Source: Chitinophagaceae bacterium UBA5175 (lineage in GTDB: Bacteria > Bacteroidota > Bacteroidia > Chitinophagales > Chitinophagaceae). Taken from it: a DNA stretch of 5,712 bases. The DNA is taken from assembly GCA_002413325.1 (NCBI GenBank), contig DHWT01000316.1, positions 1 to 5,712 of the forward strand. The letters are read 5' to 3'. Numbering within the stretch: the first letter of the stretch is position 1; the number at the start of each line of letters is the position of its first letter. The position numbers and the translations under genes are program-made. The notes below the pieces were generated by a model that was not told the DNA's origin, did no database searches, and worked only from the letters and a program-made list of their open reading frames with translations. This document shows, piece after piece, positions 1 to 5,712 of the stretch.

Positions 1-341
1 TCAATACGGATTTCCGGTCCATCATTGATGATTGGAATCGCCAATATATTTTCCCCGAATACCAGTTCAAAAATCCCTTCATTTTTACTTTTGCCCTGAA
101 AAGTTAAATTTCCTGCAGCGCCCGATAATTTCTGTGAATCGACAATCACCGGAAGTTGCGATTTCCCATATACAATTTCTTCCAGGAAGACCCAGCCATC
201 CGTTTTGCCGGTATTCTGCGGGGTGATGAGCTTATCCGCGTTTTTATAAGTAAGCATCACTTGAAAATGCTCCTTGTCGTTATGCTGGCAGGATACGAAA
301 AGAGAGGCTGAAATCAGGAGGAGAACGATTATCTTTTTCAT
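1..341 (-). CDS. Envelope lipoprotein, N-terminal part, DUF4369/TlpA-like (partial, runs off left edge)
   Basis: The reading frame is open from the ATG at 341 to the window edge, giving 113 codons with no stop. The product starts MKKIIVLLLISASLFVSC, a signal peptide of basic residues and a hydrophobic core ending in a lipobox-like LFVSC, so Cys18 is the likely lipidated residue. Residues 19-24 (QHNDKE) are polar and acidic. The part after residue 45 is beta-rich (GWVFLEEIVYG, VIVDSQKLSG, LTFQGKS, IPIINDGPEIRI). This resembles the DUF4369 N-terminal domain of Bacteroidota TlpA-family thiol:disulfide oxidoreductases, in which a thioredoxin domain with CxxC follows. That domain would lie outside the window, so redox function is inferred. 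An in-frame ATG at 347 (MVMKK) is an alternative start; 341 gives the more typical lipoprotein N-terminus. The gatB stop is only 13-19 bp upstream, suggesting co-transcription. No Shine-Dalgarno is visible. Confidence 0.8.
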   Translation of the reverse strand, partial: MKKIIVLLLISASLFVSCQHNDKEHFQVMLTYKNADKLITPQNTGKTDGWVFLEEIVYGKSQLPVIVDSQKLSGAAGNLTFQGKSKNEGIFELVFGENILAIPIINDGPEIRI

Positions 342-360
342 TACCATGTTTATTGAAACT

Positions 361-1806
361 TTATTTTTCTAATTTTTGGATGAGCAGTTGGTTGGTCAAC
401 TGGGGATCTGCCTTTCCCTGGGACAGTTTTTTTACTTCCCCGACAAATAAACCCAGCAATCCTTTTTTGCCCTTTTTATACTCAAGCACCTTATCGGGCA
501 TTTTTTCCATGGCCTGTTTTACCCATTCGAGTATCTGGGTCTCGTCTCCTGTCTGTATCAGGTTCAGGCTGACGGCCAGCTGTAAGGGATCTGTGGCGGC
601 GCCGGAAACCAGCTGTGGAAATAACCTGGATGAAGCGGTGGAAAAATGGACCCTGCCCTCTTCCACCAATGCAATTAAAGAGGCCAGCACGGCTGGTTTC
701 AGCTGGAAAGCAGCAATTGAAATGCTGCGGTCATTGAGATGGGATTTCACCGGACCCAGTAACCAGTTCGCCGCTGCTTTATAAAAAGGTGTGTATTGAA
801 TCAGTGCCTCAAAATAGGCTGCGGTTTCCTTATCGTCCGTAATCACTTCCGCGTCGTACCGGCTCAGGTTGTATTTTTCCATATACCGGGAAATCAGCTC
901 TTCCGGCAGGGCGGGAATCGATGCTTCGATACTTTTCAGCAATTCCGTAGTTACTTCAAACGGAGGAAGATCCGGATCCGGGAAATAACGGTAATCATTG
1001 GCTTCTTCCTTGGAGCGCATGGAGAACGTGGTTCCGGTCACTGCATCAAAACTCCTGGTTTGCTGGACAATCGTTTCATTTTTATCAGCCAGTTCCTGCA
1101 TTCGGCTTACCTCGAATTCGATGGCGCGTTTTACATTACGTATGGAATTCAGGTTTTTTATTTCCACCTTGGTGCCTAAAGCAGTCTCCCCCGCTTTTCG
1201 AATGGAAACATTCGCATCGCAGCGCAGGCTTCCTTGCTCCATATTACCATCACAGATTTCCAGATAACGGAGTAAACGCCGGAAGTTGGTCAGGAAAGCC
1301 ACCGCTTCGTCGGCACTGTTTAAACAGGGCTCGGTCACCAATTCAATCAGGGGTACGCCGGCCCGGTTAAAATCCAGGCTGGTAAAATCGTCGTCCTGGT
1401 CATGTATGCTTTTCCCGGCGTCTTCTTCCAGGTGAATCCGGTTCAGCAGGATGGGCTTATTCCCTTCATTCCCTGGTATGTTTACATATCCTCCCTTACA
1501 AATCGGCGTCGTATGCTGGGAAATCTGGTAGCCTTTTGGAAGATCGGGGTAGAAATAATTTTTTCTGGCGAAATAATTCCAGTTTTCGATTTCCGAGTGA
1601 CAGGCCAGGCCCATTTTGACGGCCAGCCGGACGGCCTGTTTATTCAAAACAGGCAGTGTACCCGGGTAACCCAGGGTAACCGGGCTGATATGCGTATTCG
1701 GTTCCGCACCAAAGTTTGTTTCATCCGCACAGAATAATTTGGTTTTTGTAAGTAACTGTGCGTGTACTTCGAGGCCGATTACCGTTTCATATACTGCTGC
1801 TTGCAT
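361..1806 (-). CDS. gatB: Aspartyl/glutamyl-tRNA amidotransferase subunit B
   Basis: GatB is the tRNA-binding and kinase subunit of the cytoplasmic GatCAB complex. It phosphorylates the side chain of misacylated Glu-tRNA-Gln or Asp-tRNA-Asn, which is then amidated with ammonia delivered from GatA. From the ATG at 1806 the product is 481 residues, near the usual ~475-480. Visible motifs are YETVIGLEVHAQL (6-18, with E13 and H15), NTHISPVTLGYPGTLP (37-52), ARKNYFYPDLPKGYQIS (80-96), HLEEDAGK (125-132), DFNRAGVPLIEL (145-156), GSLRCDANVS (192-201) and RSKEEANDYRYFPDPDLP (264-281). The C-terminal YqeY-like tail ends in GLFVGEVKKLSQGKADPQL (452-470). The frame extends upstream to a TTG at 1845, but that start lies inside a hairpin and adds a poorly conserved 13-residue leader, so I chose 1806. 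Of the CxC...CxxC cysteines seen in many Firmicutes GatB proteins, only Cys26 remains. gatA and gatC are not in the window. Confidence 0.97.
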   Translation of the reverse strand: MQAAVYETVIGLEVHAQLLTKTKLFCADETNFGAEPNTHISPVTLGYPGTLPVLNKQAVRLAVKMGLACHSEIENWNYFARKNYFYPDLPKGYQISQHTTPICKGGYVNIPGNEGNKPILLNRIHLEEDAGKSIHDQDDDFTSLDFNRAGVPLIELVTEPCLNSADEAVAFLTNFRRLLRYLEICDGNMEQGSLRCDANVSIRKAGETALGTKVEIKNLNSIRNVKRAIEFEVSRMQELADKNETIVQQTRSFDAVTGTTFSMRSKEEANDYRYFPDPDLPPFEVTTELLKSIEASIPALPEELISRYMEKYNLSRYDAEVITDDKETAAYFEALIQYTPFYKAAANWLLGPVKSHLNDRSISIAAFQLKPAVLASLIALVEEGRVHFSTASSRLFPQLVSGAATDPLQLAVSLNLIQTGDETQILEWVKQAMEKMPDKVLEYKKGKKGLLGLFVGEVKKLSQGKADPQLTNQLLIQKLEK

Positions 1807-1828
1807 ATCAAAAATTGGGTATCCCGGA

Positions 1829-1877
1829 TAAAAGCAAAAGCGCAAAGAACGGTTAGCTGTCAGCCGGTTCTTTGCGC
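1829..1877 (-). terminator. Intrinsic terminator-like hairpin after the PDZ gene, just upstream of gatB
   Basis: On the minus strand, GCGCAAAGAAC (1877 to 1867) pairs perfectly with GTTCTTTGCGC (1850 to 1840), giving an 11-bp stem with six G-C pairs around a 16-nt loop. The T-rich run TTTTGCTTTT (1839 to 1830) follows immediately. That is the form of a Rho-independent terminator reading leftward. The plus strand has no T-run after the hairpin, so it is one-directional. It begins about 75 bp after the PDZ gene stop and fits as that gene's terminator. Its T-run ends ~24 bp before the gatB ATG, so gatB must rely on read-through or on a promoter I cannot place well. An attenuator role is possible. 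Confidence 0.75.
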
Positions 1878-1905
1878 CTGGCGTGAACCAGTTGAATCCG
1901 GTGCA

Positions 1906-1913
1906 CGAAGGTA
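1906..1913 (-). promoter_or_regulatory. Weak candidate -7 box for gatB
   Basis: The minus strand reads TACCTTCG here, one mismatch from the Bacteroidota -7 consensus TAnnTTTG. No TTG is present at the expected -33 distance, so support is weak. If used, transcription would start near 1900 and the gatB leader would contain the terminator-like hairpin at 1829-1877. I found no better candidate between that hairpin and the gatB ATG. Confidence 0.2.
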
Positions 1914-1952
1914 AAAAATCGTAAGAAGTTTCTATGAAATCATTTGTTCATC

Positions 1953-3002
1953 CTAGAGTTCAGCCGTTTTCAATTTCCGCGGAATTTTTATTTCAATTTC
2001 ACGGGTCACCCCTCCGCGGAGAATTTTGACCTTTACGACGGATTTCTGCCTGGCATCCTCCAACTGATCGATGAGCTCATTGGTGCTGTTTACGGCGGTT
2101 CCTTCAAACTGCAGGATCACGTCCCCTTTTTGCAGACCGGCTTTTGCAGCTGCTGAGCTGTCTGCCACTTCCAGGACGTTTACCCCTTTCCCATCTTCCG
2201 CATCCTGCGCCTTAATACCCAGCTTAGGTTGCCCTGGCCCCCAGGGACCCATACGCATACCATCCCGGTCCGGCATGGGCGGCATCCTGAAATTATAATT
2301 GTAATTAAAATCTTTCGGCATCATCGGCTGTGACTTATCGAGGGTTGCTGTGACCGTCTGCACTTTCCCCCCCCGGATAAAAACTATTTTTACTTTATCT
2401 CCGGGTTTGTAATTATGAATGGTTTCAAAAAGATTTTCAGGGCTTTCTATCTTCGCGTCATCCACTTTTGTAATGATATCGCCTGTTTTGATTCCTGCTT
2501 TTTCCGCCGGACTTCCCTTGGTAACTTCCAGCACGGTAGCGCCCCCTTTTTCCGATTTACGGGAAGATACCCCCAAGAAAGCCGCATTCATCCGGATCCG
2601 GATGGATTTCTCGATTTTTCTTTGCATATCCCGGTTATTCAGCTCTGTTTCCATTCTTTCCTCATCCCAGGGATTGGTGCGAAAGGGGGATGGTGAATAA
2701 GATAACTCAGGAATATTTATAACATTTTCTTCTATTTCCCTTTTTTCAACAATGATATTCTGGTCGTCGAATTTTTCCAAAGGCTTCCCATTGATGAAAT
2801 AATCCCCATTTTTAATTTCCAGCGTCACTTTTGCATCCTGATCGCCTTTCTGTCGTATGACGATTTCTGTCTGTTCCCCTTTCTCAGGGGCTTTTGTTAT
2901 CGGAACCGGGGGAGGCGGAGCAGATACCTGTGCCTGCACCTGGTATCCAATGGCCAAACATATAACACCCAGTGAGGCTGCCTGGTAAAAGATTTTTTTC
3001 AT
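1953..3002 (-). CDS. Exported tandem PDZ-domain protein without a protease domain
   Basis: The product has 349 residues and starts at the ATG at 3002. Residues 1-24 form a Sec signal peptide, with probable cleavage after VQA (24/25), followed by a proline-rich stretch (APPPPVP), so the protein should be periplasmic or envelope-associated. Residues ~46-95 form a beta-rich segment (TEIVIRQKGDQDAKVTLEI, DYFINGKPL). A charged, probably helical linker (114-138) follows. PDZ1 covers ~140-224, with the carboxylate-binding-loop-like FLGVSS and the core GSPAEKAGIKTGDIITKV. A Met/Pro/Asn/Gly-rich linker covers 225-258. PDZ2 covers ~259-341 (LGIKA, SAAAKAGLQKGDVILQFEG). The PDZ domains resemble those of HtrA/DegP proteases, but no trypsin-like His-Asp-Ser domain is present, so it probably acts as a binding or scaffold protein; its partner is unknown. 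It has its own promoter-like box upstream and a terminator-like hairpin downstream. The class is recognisable, but I know no gene name. Confidence 0.93.
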   Translation of the reverse strand: MKKIFYQAASLGVICLAIGYQVQAQVSAPPPPVPITKAPEKGEQTEIVIRQKGDQDAKVTLEIKNGDYFINGKPLEKFDDQNIIVEKREIEENVINIPELSYSPSPFRTNPWDEERMETELNNRDMQRKIEKSIRIRMNAAFLGVSSRKSEKGGATVLEVTKGSPAEKAGIKTGDIITKVDDAKIESPENLFETIHNYKPGDKVKIVFIRGGKVQTVTATLDKSQPMMPKDFNYNYNFRMPPMPDRDGMRMGPWGPGQPKLGIKAQDAEDGKGVNVLEVADSSAAAKAGLQKGDVILQFEGTAVNSTNELIDQLEDARQKSVVKVKILRGGVTREIEIKIPRKLKTAEL

Positions 3003-3045
3003 CTCAATAATTTTTGGTTATTAATCTACGTCAAGTTTCGTATTT

Positions 3046-3053
3046 CAAATATA
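3046..3053 (-). promoter_or_regulatory. Bacteroidota-type -7 promoter box for the PDZ gene
   Basis: The minus strand reads TATATTTG, a full match to the Bacteroidota primary-sigma -7 consensus TAnnTTTG, 43 bp upstream of the PDZ gene ATG. At a spacing of 17 bases upstream lies TTTTCG, an imperfect version of the TTG/TTTG -33 element. The predicted transcript would start near 3040 and have a leader of ~37-40 nt. No Shine-Dalgarno is visible between the box and the start, as is usual in this phylum. The surrounding 3003-3120 stretch is strongly AT-rich, as expected of a promoter region. Confidence 0.55.
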
Positions 3054-3104
3054 GGAATAATTCTGATATACGAAAATATTCGGATAATAAGATGGCCCGA
3101 TTTT

Positions 3105-3157
3105 TAACAGTTCTTTTTTTAGCCTAAAGCCAAAAGCCAACCGCTTACAGTTTTTTA
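3105..3157. repeat. Short direct repeat with T-tracts in the alaS-PDZ gap
   Basis: On the plus strand TTAACAGTTCTTTTTTT (3104-3120) and TTACAGTTTTTTA (3145-3157) share an ACAGTT core followed by a T-run. The cores start at 3107 and 3147, 40 bp apart, close to four helical turns. Between them lie three spaced copies of AGCC (AGCCtaAAGCCaaaAGCC). The repeats sit ~55-100 bp upstream of the candidate PDZ promoter. They may be a curved A-tract or UP-like region, a protein-binding pair, or chance in AT-rich DNA. No convincing terminator hairpin for alaS is visible here. Confidence 0.25.
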
Positions 3158-3193
3158 TAATTTGCGTTTCTAAAATTAAACAACGGCCAACGC

Positions 3194-5712
3194 TCAAAGC
3201 AGGGCTTTCACCGCAGCGATAGCCGCTTCCAGCGCACCGCCCTCCTGGCCTCCGGCGGTAGCGAGGGTTTTTTGTCCGCCGCCACCTCCCCTGATCAGGG
3301 GTGCAACGATTTCCCTGACAATTTTAGATGCATCCCAGTTTTTATCGCTGACCAGATGATCTCCCAAGCCGATCACGACAAAAGGTTTTCCATCAGACAA
3401 AACAGCCAGGGCGAGCAGGAGACGGGGCATTTCCTGCCGGAGCTCACCTGCCAGTTTTCTTAAGGTATCGGCGCCGATTCCTTCACAGATTTTTCCGATA
3501 AAAACATATTGCCCGATAGATACGGGTTCATAGAGGAGTTCCGTTTTCAAATGGCCGGCCTGTTTCATTTCCATCGACTCTATCCTTTTTCGCATGCCGG
3601 CGGAATCCGAGTTCAAATCCTGAATGGCCTTAATCAGGTCTTTTGGATTTTTCAACTGTTCCCGTACAGAAGATAGAACGGACAGTTCGGTACTGATATA
3701 ATTTTCAGCAGCCAATCCTGCAACAGCTTCAATACGCCGGACCCCGGCAGCCACTGCGGATTCGGATTTGATTTTAAAATATCCCAGGTCGCCGCTGGCC
3801 GCCACATGGGTGCCTCCGCAGAGTTCAATGGAATAAGCCGGATCAATGGTTACCACCCGCACCGTGTCGCCATACTTCTCTCCAAAAAGTGCCATAGCAC
3901 CCGATTTCAAGGCTTCTTCCCTGGGCATTTCCCGGATAATCACCGGAATGTTTTCCCTTATTTTTTCATTTACCATCCGTTCAATGTCCTCCAGTTCTTT
4001 TTCACCGGGTTTGGAAAAATGAGAAAAATCAAAGCGCAGGTGATCCGCATTGACCAGCGATCCTTTCTGGGTTACATGGGTGCCCAATACTCTTCTCAAA
4101 GCGGCATGCAACAGATGGGTGGCGGTATGATGAACCGCCGTGTTTTCCCTTTTTTCCCGGTCCACACTGGCAAAAACAGTAGCCTGTTGGTCTGCAGGTA
4201 ATTTTTCAGTATAGTGAATGATCAGGTCGTTTTCCTTTTTCGTATCCAGCACATTAATTTTTTCTCCTGCGATGGTCAGCATGCCGGTATCCCCAACCTG
4301 GCCGCCGCTTTCGGCATAAAAAGGTGTTTTAGCCAATACGAGCTGATAGATTTCCTTCCCCCTGATCCTTGCTTTTCGCCAGCGGCTGATTTCAGTATCT
4401 GTATTCAGTTCTGTATATCCGGAAAAAATAACCTTCCCGTTTTCATGCACGGTCACCCAGTCACCCGTATCCAACTGGCCGGCCGCCCGGGACCTGTCCT
4501 TTTGTTTTTGTAGTTCCTTTTCAAAATCATCTTCGTCAACCGTCCAGCCGATTTCCCTGGCCATGAGCGATGTCAGGTCAACGGGGAACCCATAGGTATC
4601 GTTTAATTTAAATGCAAAAACCCCTGAAATGCGTTTTTGCGCATGCCATGCGGATTCTGATTTCTGTGCGGCCCCGTTTTCGATATATTCATTGAACAAT
4701 TTGATCCCTTTATCAAGGGTTCGCAGAAAAGCTTCTTCTTCTTCCCGGACGACCCTTTCAACGAAAGCCTGCTGTTCCTTTAATCCCGGAAATACCTGCT
4801 GAAACTCGGTAGCAAGCAAAGGGACCAGCTGAAACAGCAAAGGTTCTTTTTGGCCGAGGTAAGAATAATAATAACGCACTGCCCGGCGCAGGATCCTGCG
4901 GATCACATAACCTGCCCCTGTATTCGAAGGCAGCTGCCCGTCGGCAATCGTAAAACCGATGGCGCGGATATGGTCAGCAATGACGCGGAATGCAATGTCT
5001 TTCTTCCCGGTATCGGAACCGGTATATACCCTGCCGGTAATTTTCGCAATGGCTGCCAGCGTCCCGCTGAAAATATCCGTATCGTAATTGCTTTGTTTAT
5101 TTTGGAGAACACGCACCAGCCGCTCCAGGCCCATGCCGGTATCCACGTGTTTGGAAGGAAGAATTTCCAGGACACCTGATTTCGAACGGTTAAACTCTAT
5201 AAAGACATTGTTCCAGATTTCAATGACCTGGGGATGATCCTTGTTTACCAGCATTTTTGCATCATGCCCAAGCCGTTCCCCGTCAGAACGGCAGTCAACA
5301 TGAATTTCCGTACAGGGACCACAGGGCCCGGTATCTCCCATTTCCCAGAAATTATCCTTTTTACTTCCGGCCAGGATCCGGTCTGCCGCCACCCATTTCA
5401 TCCATTCTGTGCGGCTTTCATGGTCCGGAGCCAACTGCTCGGCATCATCCCCTCCGAATACGGTTATATAAATACGATCCACGGGTATCTGATAAACGCG
5501 GGTAAGCAGTTCCCAACTCCAGCTGATGGCTTCTTTTTTGAAATAATCCCCAAAACTCCAGTTACCCAGCATTTCAAACATGGTATGGTGGTAGGTATCC
5601 ACCCCAACCTCTTCCAGATCGTTGTGTTTACCACTCACCCTCAAACATTTCTGGGTATCAGCCACACGGGGATGAGGGGCTTTTTTATTTCCCAGGAAAT
5701 AATCCTTGAACT
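3194..5712 (-). CDS. alaS: Alanyl-tRNA synthetase (partial, N-terminus beyond right edge)
   Basis: AlaRS attaches alanine to tRNA-Ala in the cytoplasm and hydrolyses mischarged Ser/Gly-tRNA-Ala. The visible part is 838 residues, starting FKDYFLGNKK at 5710, which aligns with about residue 47 of E. coli AlaRS. About 46 residues are therefore missing and the full protein would be ~880, normal for the family. In fragment numbering, the class II catalytic core shows RVADTQKCLRVSGKHNDLE (15-33), HHTMFEMLGNWSFGDYFKK (41-59), DTGPCGPCTEI (126-136) and DTGMGLERL (190-198). The editing domain begins near TPFYAESGGQVGDTG (462-476) and has the zinc motif HTATH (H528, H532) with C631 and H635 in ELCGGTH. 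A coiled-coil-like segment precedes the C-Ala domain, which ends with a GGGGG run (808-812) and AGGQEGG. All catalytic and editing landmarks look intact. A GTG at 5665 is not the start, because conserved sequence continues upstream of it. Confidence 0.98.
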   Translation of the reverse strand, partial: FKDYFLGNKKAPHPRVADTQKCLRVSGKHNDLEEVGVDTYHHTMFEMLGNWSFGDYFKKEAISWSWELLTRVYQIPVDRIYITVFGGDDAEQLAPDHESRTEWMKWVAADRILAGSKKDNFWEMGDTGPCGPCTEIHVDCRSDGERLGHDAKMLVNKDHPQVIEIWNNVFIEFNRSKSGVLEILPSKHVDTGMGLERLVRVLQNKQSNYDTDIFSGTLAAIAKITGRVYTGSDTGKKDIAFRVIADHIRAIGFTIADGQLPSNTGAGYVIRRILRRAVRYYYSYLGQKEPLLFQLVPLLATEFQQVFPGLKEQQAFVERVVREEEEAFLRTLDKGIKLFNEYIENGAAQKSESAWHAQKRISGVFAFKLNDTYGFPVDLTSLMAREIGWTVDEDDFEKELQKQKDRSRAAGQLDTGDWVTVHENGKVIFSGYTELNTDTEISRWRKARIRGKEIYQLVLAKTPFYAESGGQVGDTGMLTIAGEKINVLDTKKENDLIIHYTEKLPADQQATVFASVDREKRENTAVHHTATHLLHAALRRVLGTHVTQKGSLVNADHLRFDFSHFSKPGEKELEDIERMVNEKIRENIPVIIREMPREEALKSGAMALFGEKYGDTVRVVTIDPAYSIELCGGTHVAASGDLGYFKIKSESAVAAGVRRIEAVAGLAAENYISTELSVLSSVREQLKNPKDLIKAIQDLNSDSAGMRKRIESMEMKQAGHLKTELLYEPVSIGQYVFIGKICEGIGADTLRKLAGELRQEMPRLLLALAVLSDGKPFVVIGLGDHLVSDKNWDASKIVREIVAPLIRGGGGGQKTLATAGGQEGGALEAAIAAVKALL

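Noticed and set aside
353..784. Plus-strand open frame of 143 codons opposite the 3' part of gatB
   Set aside because: It lies fully antisense to strongly conserved gatB codons, its translation is low-complexity in character (rich in Ser, Phe, Trp) and resembles no family I know. It is a shadow of the real gene.
796..1179. Plus-strand open frame of 127 codons opposite gatB
   Set aside because: It is antisense to conserved GatB motifs, with no promoter or family resemblance, so I treat it as a shadow frame.
1807..1845. Upstream extension of gatB to a TTG codon at 1845
   Set aside because: It would add 13 residues absent from the family and place the start codon inside the terminator-like stem. 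The ATG at 1806 gives the usual length and N-terminus.
1878..1891. CTGG...CCAG mini-hairpin beside the terminator
   Set aside because: A 4-bp stem alone is within chance expectation. It is mentioned only because the same bases could take part in the longer alternative pairing.
3071..3082. Small inverted repeat CGAAAATATTCG near the PDZ promoter as an operator
   Set aside because: Only four base pairs are symmetric in AT-rich DNA, which is too little to call a binding site.
3806..4201. Plus-strand open frame of 131 codons opposite the alaS editing domain
   Set aside because: It overlaps the highly conserved zinc-binding editing motifs of AlaRS on the other strand and has no recognisable domain.
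5663..5665. GTG as the alaS start codon
   Set aside because: It encodes the conserved valine of the RVADTQ motif, and the frame continues to the window edge with conserved AlaRS sequence (FKDYFLGN).

Overview
This window looks like ordinary chromosomal DNA from a Bacteroidota bacterium, most likely a Chitinophagaceae-like or other Sphingobacteriia-type lineage. The clues are an AlaRS and a GatB with the sequence style of that phylum, a lipoprotein resembling the DUF4369/TlpA-type envelope proteins common there, a tandem-PDZ periplasmic protein of a type I associate with the phylum, a Bacteroidota -7 box (TATATTTG, matching TAnnTTTG), and no clear Shine-Dalgarno sequences. The assignment is made from memory of protein families, not from a search.

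All four genes lie on the minus strand, so the layout reads from high to low coordinates. First comes alaS (alanyl-tRNA synthetase), which enters across the right edge without its first ~46 codons and stops at 3194. An AT-rich 191-bp gap follows, carrying the promoter of the next gene. Then comes an exported protein with two PDZ domains and no protease domain (3002 to 1953). A 146-bp gap follows with a strong hairpin and T-tract. Then comes gatB (1806 to 361), and after only 13-19 bp an envelope lipoprotein that runs off the left edge.

Two genes serve protein synthesis: AlaRS charges and proofreads tRNA-Ala, and GatB is the tRNA-binding/kinase subunit of the GatCAB amidotransferase that makes Gln-tRNA and/or Asn-tRNA. 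The other two act in the cell envelope. gatB and the lipoprotein are probably co-transcribed. The PDZ gene appears to be its own transcription unit.

I see no mobile element, CRISPR array, RNA gene, phage gene or defence system, and no strong sign of an undescribed system. The most interesting non-coding feature is the terminator-like hairpin only ~24 bases before the gatB start. It overlaps a possible alternative hairpin, and no good promoter lies between it and gatB. It may simply end the PDZ transcript, or it may attenuate gatB expression.
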